From positions 38,022-102,021 of the forward strand of contig VBWC01000015.1 in assembly GCA_006218035.1 (NCBI GenBank): a stretch of DNA of 64,000 bases, written 5' to 3'. How positions within the stretch are numbered: the stretch's first letter is position 1; every line of letters starts with the position of its first letter. This DNA comes from Gammaproteobacteria bacterium. Its GTDB lineage: Bacteria; Pseudomonadota; Gammaproteobacteria; VBWC01. Below the pieces are notes generated by a model. It worked only from the letters and a program-made list of their open reading frames with translations, searched no databases and was not told the DNA's origin. Positions 35,375 through 43,544 of the stretch are shown here, in pieces. A program made the translations under genes and the position numbers.

Positions 35375-35394
35375 TCGTAGGGGGAGGATTTCAG

Positions 35395-36042
35395 ATGGCT
35401 TGGAAGTTTGATAACCCGTTGTACAGCTTGTCCGATGAAGAACAGAACAAGCGGGCAATCACATTGTGGGAAGCAGAACGGCATGGCGACCTTTGGGCCG
35501 CGAATAACCGGGTGCCGTTTCCGGTCACGCTCCTCATTGCGTTGATCGTGTTGACAGCGTTTATGATGACGATGCCAATCTGGGGCCAAAGGCCAACGGC
35601 GGAGCTTTATGCGCCGATGGTGCAGATGATGGACAGCCCTCAGGTTAAAGGCATGGCGACCAACAAGGAAAAGATCGCCTATCTGACGACGGAGGCGATG
35701 AAGGCGCATGAGCAGGCGAAGGATTCCCGTCTACCCGGCTTGCTGGAACGGCATCCTATCACCTGGTCGGACCTGCAGTTGATGGCGCCGGCGATCAGGG
35801 AAATCCAGTCCAGCGGTGGAACGTATGGTCTGGAAAGCTATACGGTAGTCGGCGACCAGGTAGTACTCGCTAATTTCGAGGGTATGCGGCGTCCGGATGG
35901 CAAGCGCCTCCGCACTCAGCCGTGGTTTGACACAGGGTTCATCATCGATATGTTTTACGTGTCGTACTTCATTATCGTGATGGTGCTCGTGTGCAAACGG
36001 TTGCCGCACTTCAGCCAGAAAGCGAACCCGAAGAAGAGCTAG
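35395..36042 (+). CDS. Two-helix membrane protein of the oxidase operon, no heme motif
   Basis: The 215-residue protein has membrane helices at about 43-62 and 188-206 and a large periplasmic loop of about 120 residues between them. No CxxCH, no obvious metal motif. It starts after gggggagg, 20 bp behind the CcoO-like gene, and is followed by a tiny membrane ORF before the terminator. The position suggests a structural subunit, perhaps in place of CcoP. It is not a family I recognise. Confidence 0.8.
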   Translation: MAWKFDNPLYSLSDEEQNKRAITLWEAERHGDLWAANNRVPFPVTLLIALIVLTAFMMTMPIWGQRPTAELYAPMVQMMDSPQVKGMATNKEKIAYLTTEAMKAHEQAKDSRLPGLLERHPITWSDLQLMAPAIREIQSSGGTYGLESYTVVGDQVVLANFEGMRRPDGKRLRTQPWFDTGFIIDMFYVSYFIIVMVLVCKRLPHFSQKANPKKS

Positions 36043-36102
36043 ATCGTCTCGCAATTTTTCCGAGACAGATGATTTCTGCGGATCAGAACTGAAGGGGGAA
36101 GT

Positions 36103-36255
36103 ATGATAGACATAGATTACGCACCGGCGGTGTTTGCCATGTGGATCATCATGGTGTTGGTTTGCCCGGCAATATATGGTCTTTTCGTGGTAGACAAATA
36201 CTGGAAAAAGAACAAGGAAGACCAGGCGCAAAAAAATTCAAACGTCTTCAATTGA
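36103..36255 (+). CDS. Tiny single-helix membrane protein, 50 aa
   Basis: A 50-codon ATG frame follows a gaaggggga ribosome site. The product has an acidic N-terminus, one helix (about 10-29, FAMWIIMVLVCPAIYGLF) and a lysine-rich cytoplasmic tail (DKYWKKNKEDQ). It closes the core oxidase run just before a strong terminator at 36279. The shape resembles CcoQ (N-out helix with a charged tail). Being the last gene of an operon with a good ribosome site supports it. Confidence 0.68.
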   Translation: MIDIDYAPAVFAMWIIMVLVCPAIYGLFVVDKYWKKNKEDQAQKNSNVFN

Positions 36256-36278
36256 CGCCATCTGTTGATGAACAAAAG

Positions 36279-36310
36279 AGATGCCGCTGCAACAGCGGCA
36301 TCTCTTTTTT
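36279..36310 (+). terminator. Rho-independent terminator after the core oxidase genes
   Basis: agatgccgctg (36279-36289) pairs with cagcggcatct (36293-36303), three-base loop, followed by ctttttt. It closes the run 32397-36255. Confidence 0.92.
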
Positions 36311-36442
36311 ATAGGCGCGTATCACTACCGCTGGAAACCTCCGACGCAACATCATTCAGGTAACCCATATTTGTCGCCTTTTTACCTCTGGTAGCAGTAC
36401 TGGTCCAAGGCGCTCGATCAGTGGTTGCTGGATTTCGAAGAT

Positions 36443-36778
36443 ATGCATGATACCTTGCTTTTTCTGGCCGCTTACGCGGGGCATGCCGACCTTGTGAACC
36501 AACTGCTCCCGTGGCTGGTCGAAAGTACTGATAGTACGACGAGATTCGGTATCGACCTGAGCGTCGAAGGATTACGATCCCGGCACTACAGCGTCGGCAT
36601 ATTCGTGTTCCTGGTGGTTTCCCTGGTCGTATTTGGGGCGATTATCTATATCTATTTGCCCAAAGACGGGAAACGGTTGAAACTGGGCGAACGGATCATG
36701 TTTGGCGCGATAATTTTGGGCATGGTGTGCGCGGTAATCATGGGTTGGTTGCAGTTAATTGACGGTTTCCTGTTATAG
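36443..36778 (+). CDS. Small membrane protein of the accessory oxidase operon
   Basis: About 111 residues from the ATG at 36443, or 117 from an in-frame TTG at 36425. Two membrane helices (about 54-72 and 85-107) follow an N-terminal region with HDTLLFLAAYAGHADLVNQLL. No family is recognised. It heads a tightly packed run (36443-39390) that includes a CcoS-like protein and a cytochrome c. Confidence 0.65.
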   Translation: MHDTLLFLAAYAGHADLVNQLLPWLVESTDSTTRFGIDLSVEGLRSRHYSVGIFVFLVVSLVVFGAIIYIYLPKDGKRLKLGERIMFGAIILGMVCAVIMGWLQLIDGFLL

Positions 36779-36789
36779 GAGTGATGACA

Positions 36790-37077
36790 ATGAAGAGTTG
36801 GATCGAATCGCTACCGGACGGATGGACGATTTACGTATGGATGGTGGTCGGCGTGGCAATTCTGATCGCGGTGGTGATCGGACTGCGCTGGGCTGCACGC
36901 AACGCCCAATTTGATGAGGACATCAAATACGTCGTTTTCGACGAGAATGACAAGGAGAGGATGGATCCGGAGGAGTACACGAAGTACAAGCAGGTAATGG
37001 AACAACAGGAAGCGTCACGTAAGGAATATCTGAAGCACAAGGCCGAGGAACGTGCCGCGAAACATGCGAACCGGTGA
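36790..37077 (+). CDS. CcoS-like small membrane protein
   Basis: The 95-residue protein has one N-terminal helix (about 14-33) followed by RWAARNAQFDEDIKYVVFDENDK, which parallels the CcoS pattern of a tryptophan-alanine helix end, a short basic/Q-F/Y-D-D segment and a closing FDD/FED. CcoS helps insert cofactors into cbb3 oxidases. A charged coiled-coil-like tail is longer than in CcoS. The start at 36790 has aggag 8 bp upstream. It overlaps the next gene by 14 bp. Confidence 0.6.
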   Translation: MKSWIESLPDGWTIYVWMVVGVAILIAVVIGLRWAARNAQFDEDIKYVVFDENDKERMDPEEYTKYKQVMEQQEASRKEYLKHKAEERAAKHANR

Positions 37078-37561
37078 GAAGCGCATTATCGCCGTTATTA
37101 TCGCGCTGCCGCTGCTCGCGATTGGCTATCAGTTGTTGACGTTTCCCCAACGGGAAGCAGATCCCGGTATCCCGTTTTATCTGACGGCTTCGCCGGAGAT
37201 CAAACAGCAGGCCGAGCTTATCTACGCGCGTAATAAATGTTCTGACTGTCACTCGTTGTGGATGGTGCGCAATATGATGGAGAGTGTACCGGCTCCGCGG
37301 CTGGACGGGATCGGGTCGTTACGTGATGAGCGGTGGTTTTTTGAATATTTTTCCGCGTCCGACCCGCAGCAAATTCTTCCTTCGCGTCTGAAGCAAGAGT
37401 ACCGGATGCCTTCCTATGCCCATTTGCCGGTAGAGGAGCGCCGGACGCTCGCCGCGTACATGGCCGGCTTAAAGGTGGAGGACTGGTACCTCGAGGACGT
37501 CAGGAAGGCGGAGTACGAAAAACTTACCGGTAAGCCGTATCGGACCGATCAGCCCGAATGA
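37064..37561 (+). CDS. Membrane-anchored monoheme cytochrome c no. 2
   Basis: The 165-residue protein has an N-terminal helix (about 8-26) and a periplasmic cytochrome c domain with NKCSDCHSLW near residue 60 and a PSRLKQEYRMPSY segment providing a methionine-ligand candidate. It resembles the other anchored cytochrome at 29688 in layout but not in detail. It overlaps both neighbours, so it belongs to a translationally coupled set. Confidence 0.85.
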   Translation: MRTGEKRIIAVIIALPLLAIGYQLLTFPQREADPGIPFYLTASPEIKQQAELIYARNKCSDCHSLWMVRNMMESVPAPRLDGIGSLRDERWFFEYFSASDPQQILPSRLKQEYRMPSYAHLPVEERRTLAAYMAGLKVEDWYLEDVRKAEYEKLTGKPYRTDQPE

Positions 37562-38073
37562 CCGAGACCTTCAAAACCAGGCTTCAGGATCTTGGTATGG
37601 CGCTGGTGGCGATCAGTGCCGGCGCCGTCATCGTTTATTTTGGCGACCGATTGCTCGGCGTCAAACTCGAACTGTTCTGGGGCGTATCGACCTTTACCCC
37701 GCTATGGGTGCTGGATCTGTTTTTCGTGCCGTTTCTCGCCGGCATCGTGGTGTCCTGTATTTACGGATTAGGCGGCAAGATAGTGGCTCATTTTTCGCCG
37801 CTGATCGTGAGGATCGTGAGTTACTACGAACTCAATTCGATACCAGCCGACGCGCTACCGGACTACTCGGTTTTATTACCGATGAGTTACTGGTTGCTGG
37901 TCATGATCGTGTCTGTCGAATTTGCGGCAGTCGGCGGTGTGGTCGGCGAGATACTTATCAAGCGGGTCTACGGACGATCTCCGAAGTCGTCGCTGCTGCA
38001 CAAGAAGTACGCGAAAGCCACCGACGCACGCGTATCCGCCGCTGCCGAACAGCCGTCGAAAGAGGCTAACTGA
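37558..38073 (+). CDS. Polytopic membrane protein, unknown
   Basis: The 171-residue protein has three or four helices (about 11-31, 50-75, 105-135) and a lysine/alanine-rich C-terminal tail. It overlaps the preceding cytochrome gene by 4 bp and touches the following SUMF1-like gene (shared base at the stop/start). It has few histidines, so heme binding is not indicated. Function unknown; cotranscription with oxidase accessory genes is clear. Confidence 0.7.
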   Translation: MTETFKTRLQDLGMALVAISAGAVIVYFGDRLLGVKLELFWGVSTFTPLWVLDLFFVPFLAGIVVSCIYGLGGKIVAHFSPLIVRIVSYYELNSIPADALPDYSVLLPMSYWLLVMIVSVEFAAVGGVVGEILIKRVYGRSPKSSLLHKKYAKATDARVSAAAEQPSKEAN

Positions 38074-39137
38074 TGAAAGCCGGTTACGCAGGCCAGCCTC
38101 GGATCACCAAGGCGCAGGTCACTACCAGGAAGCGATATCTTTCCGCGACGCTGGTTACCTGCGTTGTCCTCGCGTTTCTCGGTGGCACGATACACGTGCT
38201 TACCCTGGGCGAGAATCGTATGCGTGACATGCGCAGCAAGATCGCCTACGACGAGAACCAGGTAAAAGATAAACTTCGGGCGGCCGGTCAGGATCTGTTT
38301 ATTCAGACCGAACATGAACTTCGACTGACGTCCACGGAATCCTACAGCGTCGCCGAGGCCGAGGCGTTACTCACCGCTGGCGAGTGGCAGGAGTTGGAGA
38401 CATTGATTACGGTGCCGGCCGGGCAATTTATCATGGGCACCAATTTTGGTCGGGCCGATGTGCAGGACAAGCCACAACACGTCCAGTCGTTACCGGCGTT
38501 CCAGATTGATAAATATCCGGTGACCAACGCCCAGTACGCGCGGTTCGTGGCGGCTACCGGCCGTCGGCCCCCGCTGCACTGGAAGAACGGGCGGATACCG
38601 GCGCGGCTGGAGAAACACCCGGTGACGATGGTATCGTGGTTCGACGCGAAGAAGTACGCGGAATGGGCAGGCAAGCGCCTGCCGACGGAAGCAGAGTGGG
38701 AGCGGGCCGCCCGCGGCACCGATGGCAGGCGCTGGCCGTGGGGTAATAATATGGATCCTGAACGGCTCAATACCTACTATCAGGTCGGTTCGACCACGAT
38801 GGTCGGTTCCTATGCGAATGGCGCCAGCCCGGAAGGGGTGATGGATATGGCGGGGAATGTCAGTGAGTGGGTCGCCGATGACTTTCTGCCCTATCCCGAA
38901 ACCGAGGCGCCAAAGGAAATGTTCCAGGCAAAGGTTGCCCAGATTCCCGAGTCGGCGGCGGACCGCTCCAAGCAGGTAGCCGAATTTGTCGTTACAGAGG
39001 AGCGCTACAAGGTCATGCGCGGCGGTTCATGGAAGAGCGACCCGTTTTCGACGTCCGCGTATCACCGGAATTTTTCCTGGCCAAACTTTGCATCGGATTT
39101 CTTTGGATTCCGGTGCGCGAAATCGGCCGGTACGTGA
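38073..39137 (+). CDS. Membrane-anchored SUMF1/FGE-fold protein (NirV-like)
   Basis: The 354-residue protein has an N-terminal membrane helix (about 24-45) and a SUMF1 domain (about 110-353): ITVPAGQFIMGT, IDKYPVTNAQYARFV, KRLPTEAEWERAARG, DMAGNVSEWVAD, RGGSWKSD and FGFRCAKS. The pair of catalytic cysteines of formylglycine-generating enzyme is not present (the region reads SAYHRNFSWPNFAS), so sulfatase activation is unlikely. Related non-catalytic proteins such as NirV sit next to copper nitrite reductase genes. A structural or assembly role in this respiratory cluster is inferred. Confidence 0.88.
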   Translation: MKAGYAGQPRITKAQVTTRKRYLSATLVTCVVLAFLGGTIHVLTLGENRMRDMRSKIAYDENQVKDKLRAAGQDLFIQTEHELRLTSTESYSVAEAEALLTAGEWQELETLITVPAGQFIMGTNFGRADVQDKPQHVQSLPAFQIDKYPVTNAQYARFVAATGRRPPLHWKNGRIPARLEKHPVTMVSWFDAKKYAEWAGKRLPTEAEWERAARGTDGRRWPWGNNMDPERLNTYYQVGSTTMVGSYANGASPEGVMDMAGNVSEWVADDFLPYPETEAPKEMFQAKVAQIPESAADRSKQVAEFVVTEERYKVMRGGSWKSDPFSTSAYHRNFSWPNFASDFFGFRCAKSAGT

Positions 39138-39138
39138 T

Positions 39139-39390
39139 ATGCGGCAGTATCTGACAGCCTTGGCATGCATGCTCTGCGCGTTACCGCTTCAGGCATCGGC
39201 GGCGGACAGTTATCGCTGGTTGACGGTAACGATCGATACGCCGTGGGCGATCTTCATATTCCTGTTACCGATGGTGTTGACTCCCATTATACTGATGGCG
39301 ATCTTGTACTGGCGTTATGCGATACGGCCCTCCGACAAGGCGAAGACCGAAGAAAAGCAACGGGAAATCGCCGAGAAGCAATCCTCGTAG
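39139..39390 (+). CDS. Small protein with signal peptide and one membrane helix
   Basis: The 83-residue product has a cleavable-looking signal (about 1-22, LPLQASAA), one helix (about 34-58, AIFIFLLPMVLTPIILMAILYW) and a highly charged C-terminus. It starts 1 bp after the SUMF1-like gene. No family is recognised. Confidence 0.65.
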   Translation: MRQYLTALACMLCALPLQASAADSYRWLTVTIDTPWAIFIFLLPMVLTPIILMAILYWRYAIRPSDKAKTEEKQREIAEKQSS

Positions 39391-39547
39391 CTAGGCGTTT
39401 TTACACAAGGGTGGCCGCGGTAATCGAGTCGCCAGGCGGCCGCTGTTGGATAGCGATTCCGCGGATTGGCGCTACCCGCAGCAGTTTGCAATGTAGTTGC
39501 AATGTATCAGTAGAGGCTTGCTGTTTTCGTTAACAGGGGGAACCTGG

Positions 39548-39937
39548 ATGCCGGTTGGACATAGCATTAACTCTGGCAGAATCTTGGTGCTGACACTGCG
39601 CCGGCTCAGCTGCGTATTGCTCGTCGGAGTTTGTCTGGCGGTCGGAGGACAGGCCATCGCCGAGGTGGAACAGGCGGAGGCGGTAATCCATGCCTTTACC
39701 TCCAGGGAGCAGGTCGAAAGTGACGTCGTCAAAATTTCCGACAAGAAGAAGCATACGATACTGTTCGCGATGGGCATCGCCTTGTTGATATTCATCATCA
39801 CCACCGCCGTGCTGGGAATTTCCATGGTGTTGTTCGGCAAACAGGTTTTTGTAGCGCACATGATTTTCGCCGGCTTCAGTGTCTTCCTGGCGATCGCTCA
39901 TGCGGTCGTGGCGATCGTGTGGTTCTTTCCATTCTGA
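39548..39937 (+). CDS. Small membrane protein, unknown
   Basis: About 129 residues from the ATG at 39548, which follows caggggga. It has a signal-like N-terminal helix (about 20-38), an extracytoplasmic segment (EVEQAEAVIHAFTSREQVESD) and two helices (about 70-92 and 100-126). It is separated from the upstream run by about 160 bp without visible genes. No family is recognised. Confidence 0.7.
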   Translation: MPVGHSINSGRILVLTLRRLSCVLLVGVCLAVGGQAIAEVEQAEAVIHAFTSREQVESDVVKISDKKKHTILFAMGIALLIFIITTAVLGISMVLFGKQVFVAHMIFAGFSVFLAIAHAVVAIVWFFPF

Positions 39938-39952
39938 AATCCATGGCCGGCA

Positions 39953-42625
39953 GTGGAATCCCCGCTGGCGTCCGGTGAGCAGCTGACCGTGTCCGGGTGC
40001 AAACACCTGTCTGCCCGTGGCTGGGCACGGTCGCTGGTTCTGATCTATTTCTTCTCCGGCGTGGTCAGCGTGGCCTATGAAATTCTGTGGGTGCGCATGT
40101 TGTCGCTGCAGTTCGGCGTCGGCATTTTCTCGGTCATCGTTACTGTCGTTGCGTTCATGGCCGGACTGGGTGCCGGGAGTCTGGCCGGCACCATGCTGTC
40201 GCGCCGGACGTCGCGGCCGCTGGTTATCTTCGCCGGCCTGGAAGCCGGGGTGGCGGTATTCGCGCTCTGCATGCCGCTGCTGTTCCGGCAGCTCGATACG
40301 TGGCTGGGCGCGATGTCCGCTGCCGGCGGGCTGGATAGCTGGTTCGTCGTCCAGGCCGGCGCGGCATTTCTGATCCTGATGCTGCCGGCGACCGCGATGG
40401 GGGCAGGATTCCCGTTGATATTGCGTGCGCTGTCGCCTGCATCGGTGTCGCTTGCCCGGGTTTACGGGGTGAACACACTGGGTGGCGCGACCGGCGCGCT
40501 GTTACCGCTGGCACTGCTTCCCGCTATCGGCTGGACCCACGCTGTTCAGGTTGTGGCGGCCACTGGCATCGGTATCGCCGTGAGCGTACTGTTGCTGGGG
40601 TGGCGGGCGCCGGTTACGGATGCCGCGCCGGCGCCGGTGGATGCCGATGCGGGACGGCCATCGTTGGCCACATTGTTCGCCTATGCCGGTATCGGGCTGG
40701 CGGCGTTGATGTTGCAGATCGGGTGGACGCGGCTGTTTGGTATGTTCATGCTGCGCACGGAATACGTGCTCGCGATCGTGCTGGCGGTATTTCTCGTCGG
40801 CATCGGGCTCGGCAGTCTGTGCGCTCGCTGGCGACCGGTTAACGCGCTGTTTGCATGGTTCCCTCCGTTGGTGTCGCTCGCGGCGCTCGTGACGCTGTGG
40901 CTGTTGCCGGTGTTGGCGGCGTGGGCCGATCAGGCGCAGTTCGGGTCGATGTACGGCGCATTGATGTCGCAGGGCCTGGTGATCGCCTGTCTGACATTGC
41001 CGGTGACGTTGATCATGGGTGCGTGGTTACCCCTTTTGACCGGCCGGCTGGGCGGCGGCAGTGCCGGCTCGATTAGCGGCGCGTGGCTTTACGGAGCGAA
41101 TTCGCTCGGTGCGGCAGGCGGGGCGTTGCTGGCTGGCCTGGTACTGGTGCCGTGGCTGGGGACAGCGGCCACGATCGTTATTGCGGCGCTGCTGTTGTTT
41201 TTGTTTGGCATGTGGTGGGCGACATCACGGCGCATGTGGTTCGTCGGCGTGGCGTTGCTGGTGGCCGCCGTTCCCGTGACGAGATTGCCGGACATCGATA
41301 TTCTGTTGCCGGTTACGCAGGCCGGCAGCCGTCAACTGGAGGTCTATGAAGACGCGTTATCGATCACCCATGTCGTCGAACAACCGGACGGGCAGCGCCT
41401 GCTATTGTCGGATCTGCGCCGCATGGACGCCTCCAGCGACCCGGTGGCGGTGGTGGCTCAACAGAATCAGGCCAGACTACCGCTCCTGTTGCATCGCGAG
41501 CCGCACACCGTATTGTATCTGGGGCTCGGTACCGGGATTTCCGCCGCTGGCGCAAGCGATCTTCCCGAACTTTCCATTGCCGCCGTCGAGCTGACTCAGG
41601 GTGCAATCAATGCCGCAGCCGACTGGTTTGTACCGGTTAACGGAGATATCACGCAAACGATAGACGTGGTGCGTGATGACGCCCGTCGCTTCCTGCGCGT
41701 TACACCGCAGCAATACGACGTGATCATCGGCGACCTGTTTCACCCCGACCTGGTAGGCCGCAGTAATCTGCTGTCGATACAACAGTTCCGGCGCGCCAAA
41801 GATCGTCTCGAACATCACGGTATCTTTACGCAATGGCTGGCGTTGAACCAGTTCGACACCACCTCGCTCGCGATCGTGCTGCGCAGCTTCAAAGAGGTCT
41901 TCGCCGATCATATGCTGTTCGTCGACGGCTTTCGCCTGGCGTTGGTCGGGTTCAAGGAGCCGTGGCCGGGTGTGCCGGATATTCTGGATAAGTTGCAACG
42001 CCTGAACGAGCATCAACGGGCGTCGCTTACCGGTGGCGAAGGTGTCTGGACATGGTTAGGCCGGTACTGGGGACAAATCCCGGAAACTACCGGGCCGGTG
42101 CAGGATGATTGGGTACCGAAAATCGAATTTCGTCTGCCGCGAGCCCGGTATACCAGGGAGTTTGACCTGTCGATCTTGCTGGAACAACTGCTGCCACAGA
42201 GGCCGTCGGTCGAGGAAGCCGTATCGGCATTGCATATCCCGCCGCTCTATCTGCCGGAATTTGACCGCGCCTATATTGCGTCGGAACTCGCGATACGTAG
42301 CTGGCTGGCTTCGTTGCACCAGCAGTCGCTGGAGTCGCAGCGTCTGTTGCGCATCGCGTATCAGGCGAATCCCCGGGATCGCTGGATCACGACGGATCTG
42401 GCGGACAGAATGCTGGCGTCGCTGCCGCAGGCGATCGCACAGGGAATCGACAAGAGAAGTGCGCTGGAGGAGATTCTGACGGTGTCCCCGGACCATGTCG
42501 CGGCACTGAAGGCGCTGCGCGCGGCGGAATTCGAGCGTGGTAACACCCGTCGGGCGGACGAATTACGCGCTCACATCGTGACGCTGGCGCCGCTCGATAA
42601 GGAGATAACAGAGTCTGCGCGCTGA
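39953..42625 (+). CDS. Fused membrane/spermidine-synthase-like protein
   Basis: The 890-residue protein starts at a GTG. Residues about 20-430 form around 12-14 membrane helices; residues about 450-690 form a SpeE/SAM-dependent-methyltransferase-like fold (VLYLGLGTGISAAGA, AAVELTQGAI, VVRDDARRFLR, YDVIIGDLF) and a C-terminal helical region of TPR-like character follows. Fused membrane-spermidine-synthase proteins are widespread but uncharacterised. The aspartates needed for aminopropyl transfer are not clearly conserved, so polyamine synthesis is not implied. It lies between oxidase accessory genes. Confidence 0.8.
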   Translation: MESPLASGEQLTVSGCKHLSARGWARSLVLIYFFSGVVSVAYEILWVRMLSLQFGVGIFSVIVTVVAFMAGLGAGSLAGTMLSRRTSRPLVIFAGLEAGVAVFALCMPLLFRQLDTWLGAMSAAGGLDSWFVVQAGAAFLILMLPATAMGAGFPLILRALSPASVSLARVYGVNTLGGATGALLPLALLPAIGWTHAVQVVAATGIGIAVSVLLLGWRAPVTDAAPAPVDADAGRPSLATLFAYAGIGLAALMLQIGWTRLFGMFMLRTEYVLAIVLAVFLVGIGLGSLCARWRPVNALFAWFPPLVSLAALVTLWLLPVLAAWADQAQFGSMYGALMSQGLVIACLTLPVTLIMGAWLPLLTGRLGGGSAGSISGAWLYGANSLGAAGGALLAGLVLVPWLGTAATIVIAALLLFLFGMWWATSRRMWFVGVALLVAAVPVTRLPDIDILLPVTQAGSRQLEVYEDALSITHVVEQPDGQRLLLSDLRRMDASSDPVAVVAQQNQARLPLLLHREPHTVLYLGLGTGISAAGASDLPELSIAAVELTQGAINAAADWFVPVNGDITQTIDVVRDDARRFLRVTPQQYDVIIGDLFHPDLVGRSNLLSIQQFRRAKDRLEHHGIFTQWLALNQFDTTSLAIVLRSFKEVFADHMLFVDGFRLALVGFKEPWPGVPDILDKLQRLNEHQRASLTGGEGVWTWLGRYWGQIPETTGPVQDDWVPKIEFRLPRARYTREFDLSILLEQLLPQRPSVEEAVSALHIPPLYLPEFDRAYIASELAIRSWLASLHQQSLESQRLLRIAYQANPRDRWITTDLADRMLASLPQAIAQGIDKRSALEEILTVSPDHVAALKALRAAEFERGNTRRADELRAHIVTLAPLDKEITESAR

Positions 42626-42686
42626 ATGACGGGTTGCGCGGCAAAGGACAGCAGGCCCCGTTTATTCTGGTCGGACAGAAACGAAA

Positions 42687-42708
42687 AAGGGCGCGTTACC
42701 GCGCCCTT
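42687..42708 (-). terminator. Rho-independent terminator for the leftward mini-gene
   Basis: gggcgcg (42689-42695) and cgcgccc (42700-42706) form a stem; read leftward it ends in a run of T (complement of aaaaa at 42684-42688). It sits 30 bp after the stop of the 45-aa ORF, which supports that ORF as a real gene. Confidence 0.85.
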
Positions 42709-42737
42709 CGTACAGGCAACCCAAGGACAACGTCGTG

Positions 42738-42875
42738 TTACTTGCCGCCTTCTTCGCGACGGCGTTTCAGGACGTCCTGGAAAGTGCTGTCAGCAAGCCA
42801 GTAGGCACCGCCGACAATCACGCCAAAAAACACCAGGATGGGGACCAGAATTCTTATGCCAATTTCTTCGACCAT
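42738..42875 (-). CDS. Tiny single-helix membrane protein, 45 aa
   Basis: A 45-codon leftward frame begins at an ATG with gggagg about 7-12 bases upstream. One helix (about 5-27, IGIRILVPILVFFGVIVGGAYWL) is followed by a charged tail FQDVLKRRREEGGK. A terminator follows 30 bp downstream. It is a stand-alone transcript, which is unusual for so small a protein. The shape matches a small oxidase subunit. Confidence 0.7.
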   Translation of the reverse strand: MVEEIGIRILVPILVFFGVIVGGAYWLADSTFQDVLKRRREEGGK

Positions 42876-43322
42876 GTTGAATACGCCTCCCTAAACTTGC
42901 GTTGCCCCGAGCAATCGCCGGATTAACCTTAGAATCCCAAATATAGTCAAATTCTCCGGGAAAGACAATATCTCGTACGGGTCGCACGCCGTGACTCGTC
43001 AGACCACGGCGGGTGGCCGCAGAACGCAATTTATAAGATATTGTTTATAGATGCTTTAAATTTCGATTGTCAGGGTATCCGTGTTTAAATTCAGCCCCCC
43101 CCTAGCCGACGCGCGGCCTGGAATTGCCGGGCGACAGTGCGGGCACAGCGAAATCACCGTCAAATACGCCGGTCGGACGTTGGCAACGTGTTGCATCTGC
43201 GGCATTGCTCCGATACTCTGTACGCGAACAGGTCCGGCGCGGTTTTACACCGCGCTTAGTCTGTCGATAACGCTGCGCGGGGGGCCTACGGTGGCCGAAT
43301 AACCAACGAGAGGAGTGCGGTA
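42876..43322. other. Gap between two mini-genes
   Basis: About 450 bp. It contains an 8-C tract (43095-43102) and an open frame at 43081-43302 with many cysteines that I do not support. A divergent promoter region for the genes on either side is likely but no consensus pair stands out. Confidence 0.4.
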
Positions 43323-43397
43323 ATGAAGATGAGATTTCTTGCTATTCTGTTTGGTACAGCCATGTTTTTCGTCGTTGTATTGCCGTTGTTGGCTGAC
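43323..43397 (+). CDS. Tiny single-helix membrane peptide, 24 aa
   Basis: The frame MKMRFLAILFGTAMFFVVVF plus AVVG follows gagagg 8-13 bases upstream and is followed 148 bp later by the second HxH membrane protein. It has a positive N-terminus and one helix. At 24 residues the statistical support is weak; ribosome site and context argue for it. It could also be a leader peptide. Confidence 0.45.
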
Positions 43398-43544
43398 TAA
43401 CATCACCAGGACATTACGTTCCGCGAGTCGGGCGCATCGCGTCACAGCGTGCGCCCGGTTGGACGTTACGGCCGTTGTGCCAGCAGGGTTTGCCGCTACC
43501 TATGGCCGTTTTTCGTGATACCCCTTTGATACCTATCAGACTAT

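Noticed and set aside
43081..43302. 73-codon Cys-containing frame
   Set aside because: No ribosome site, begins at a C-tract, pattern not protein-like; left unannotated.
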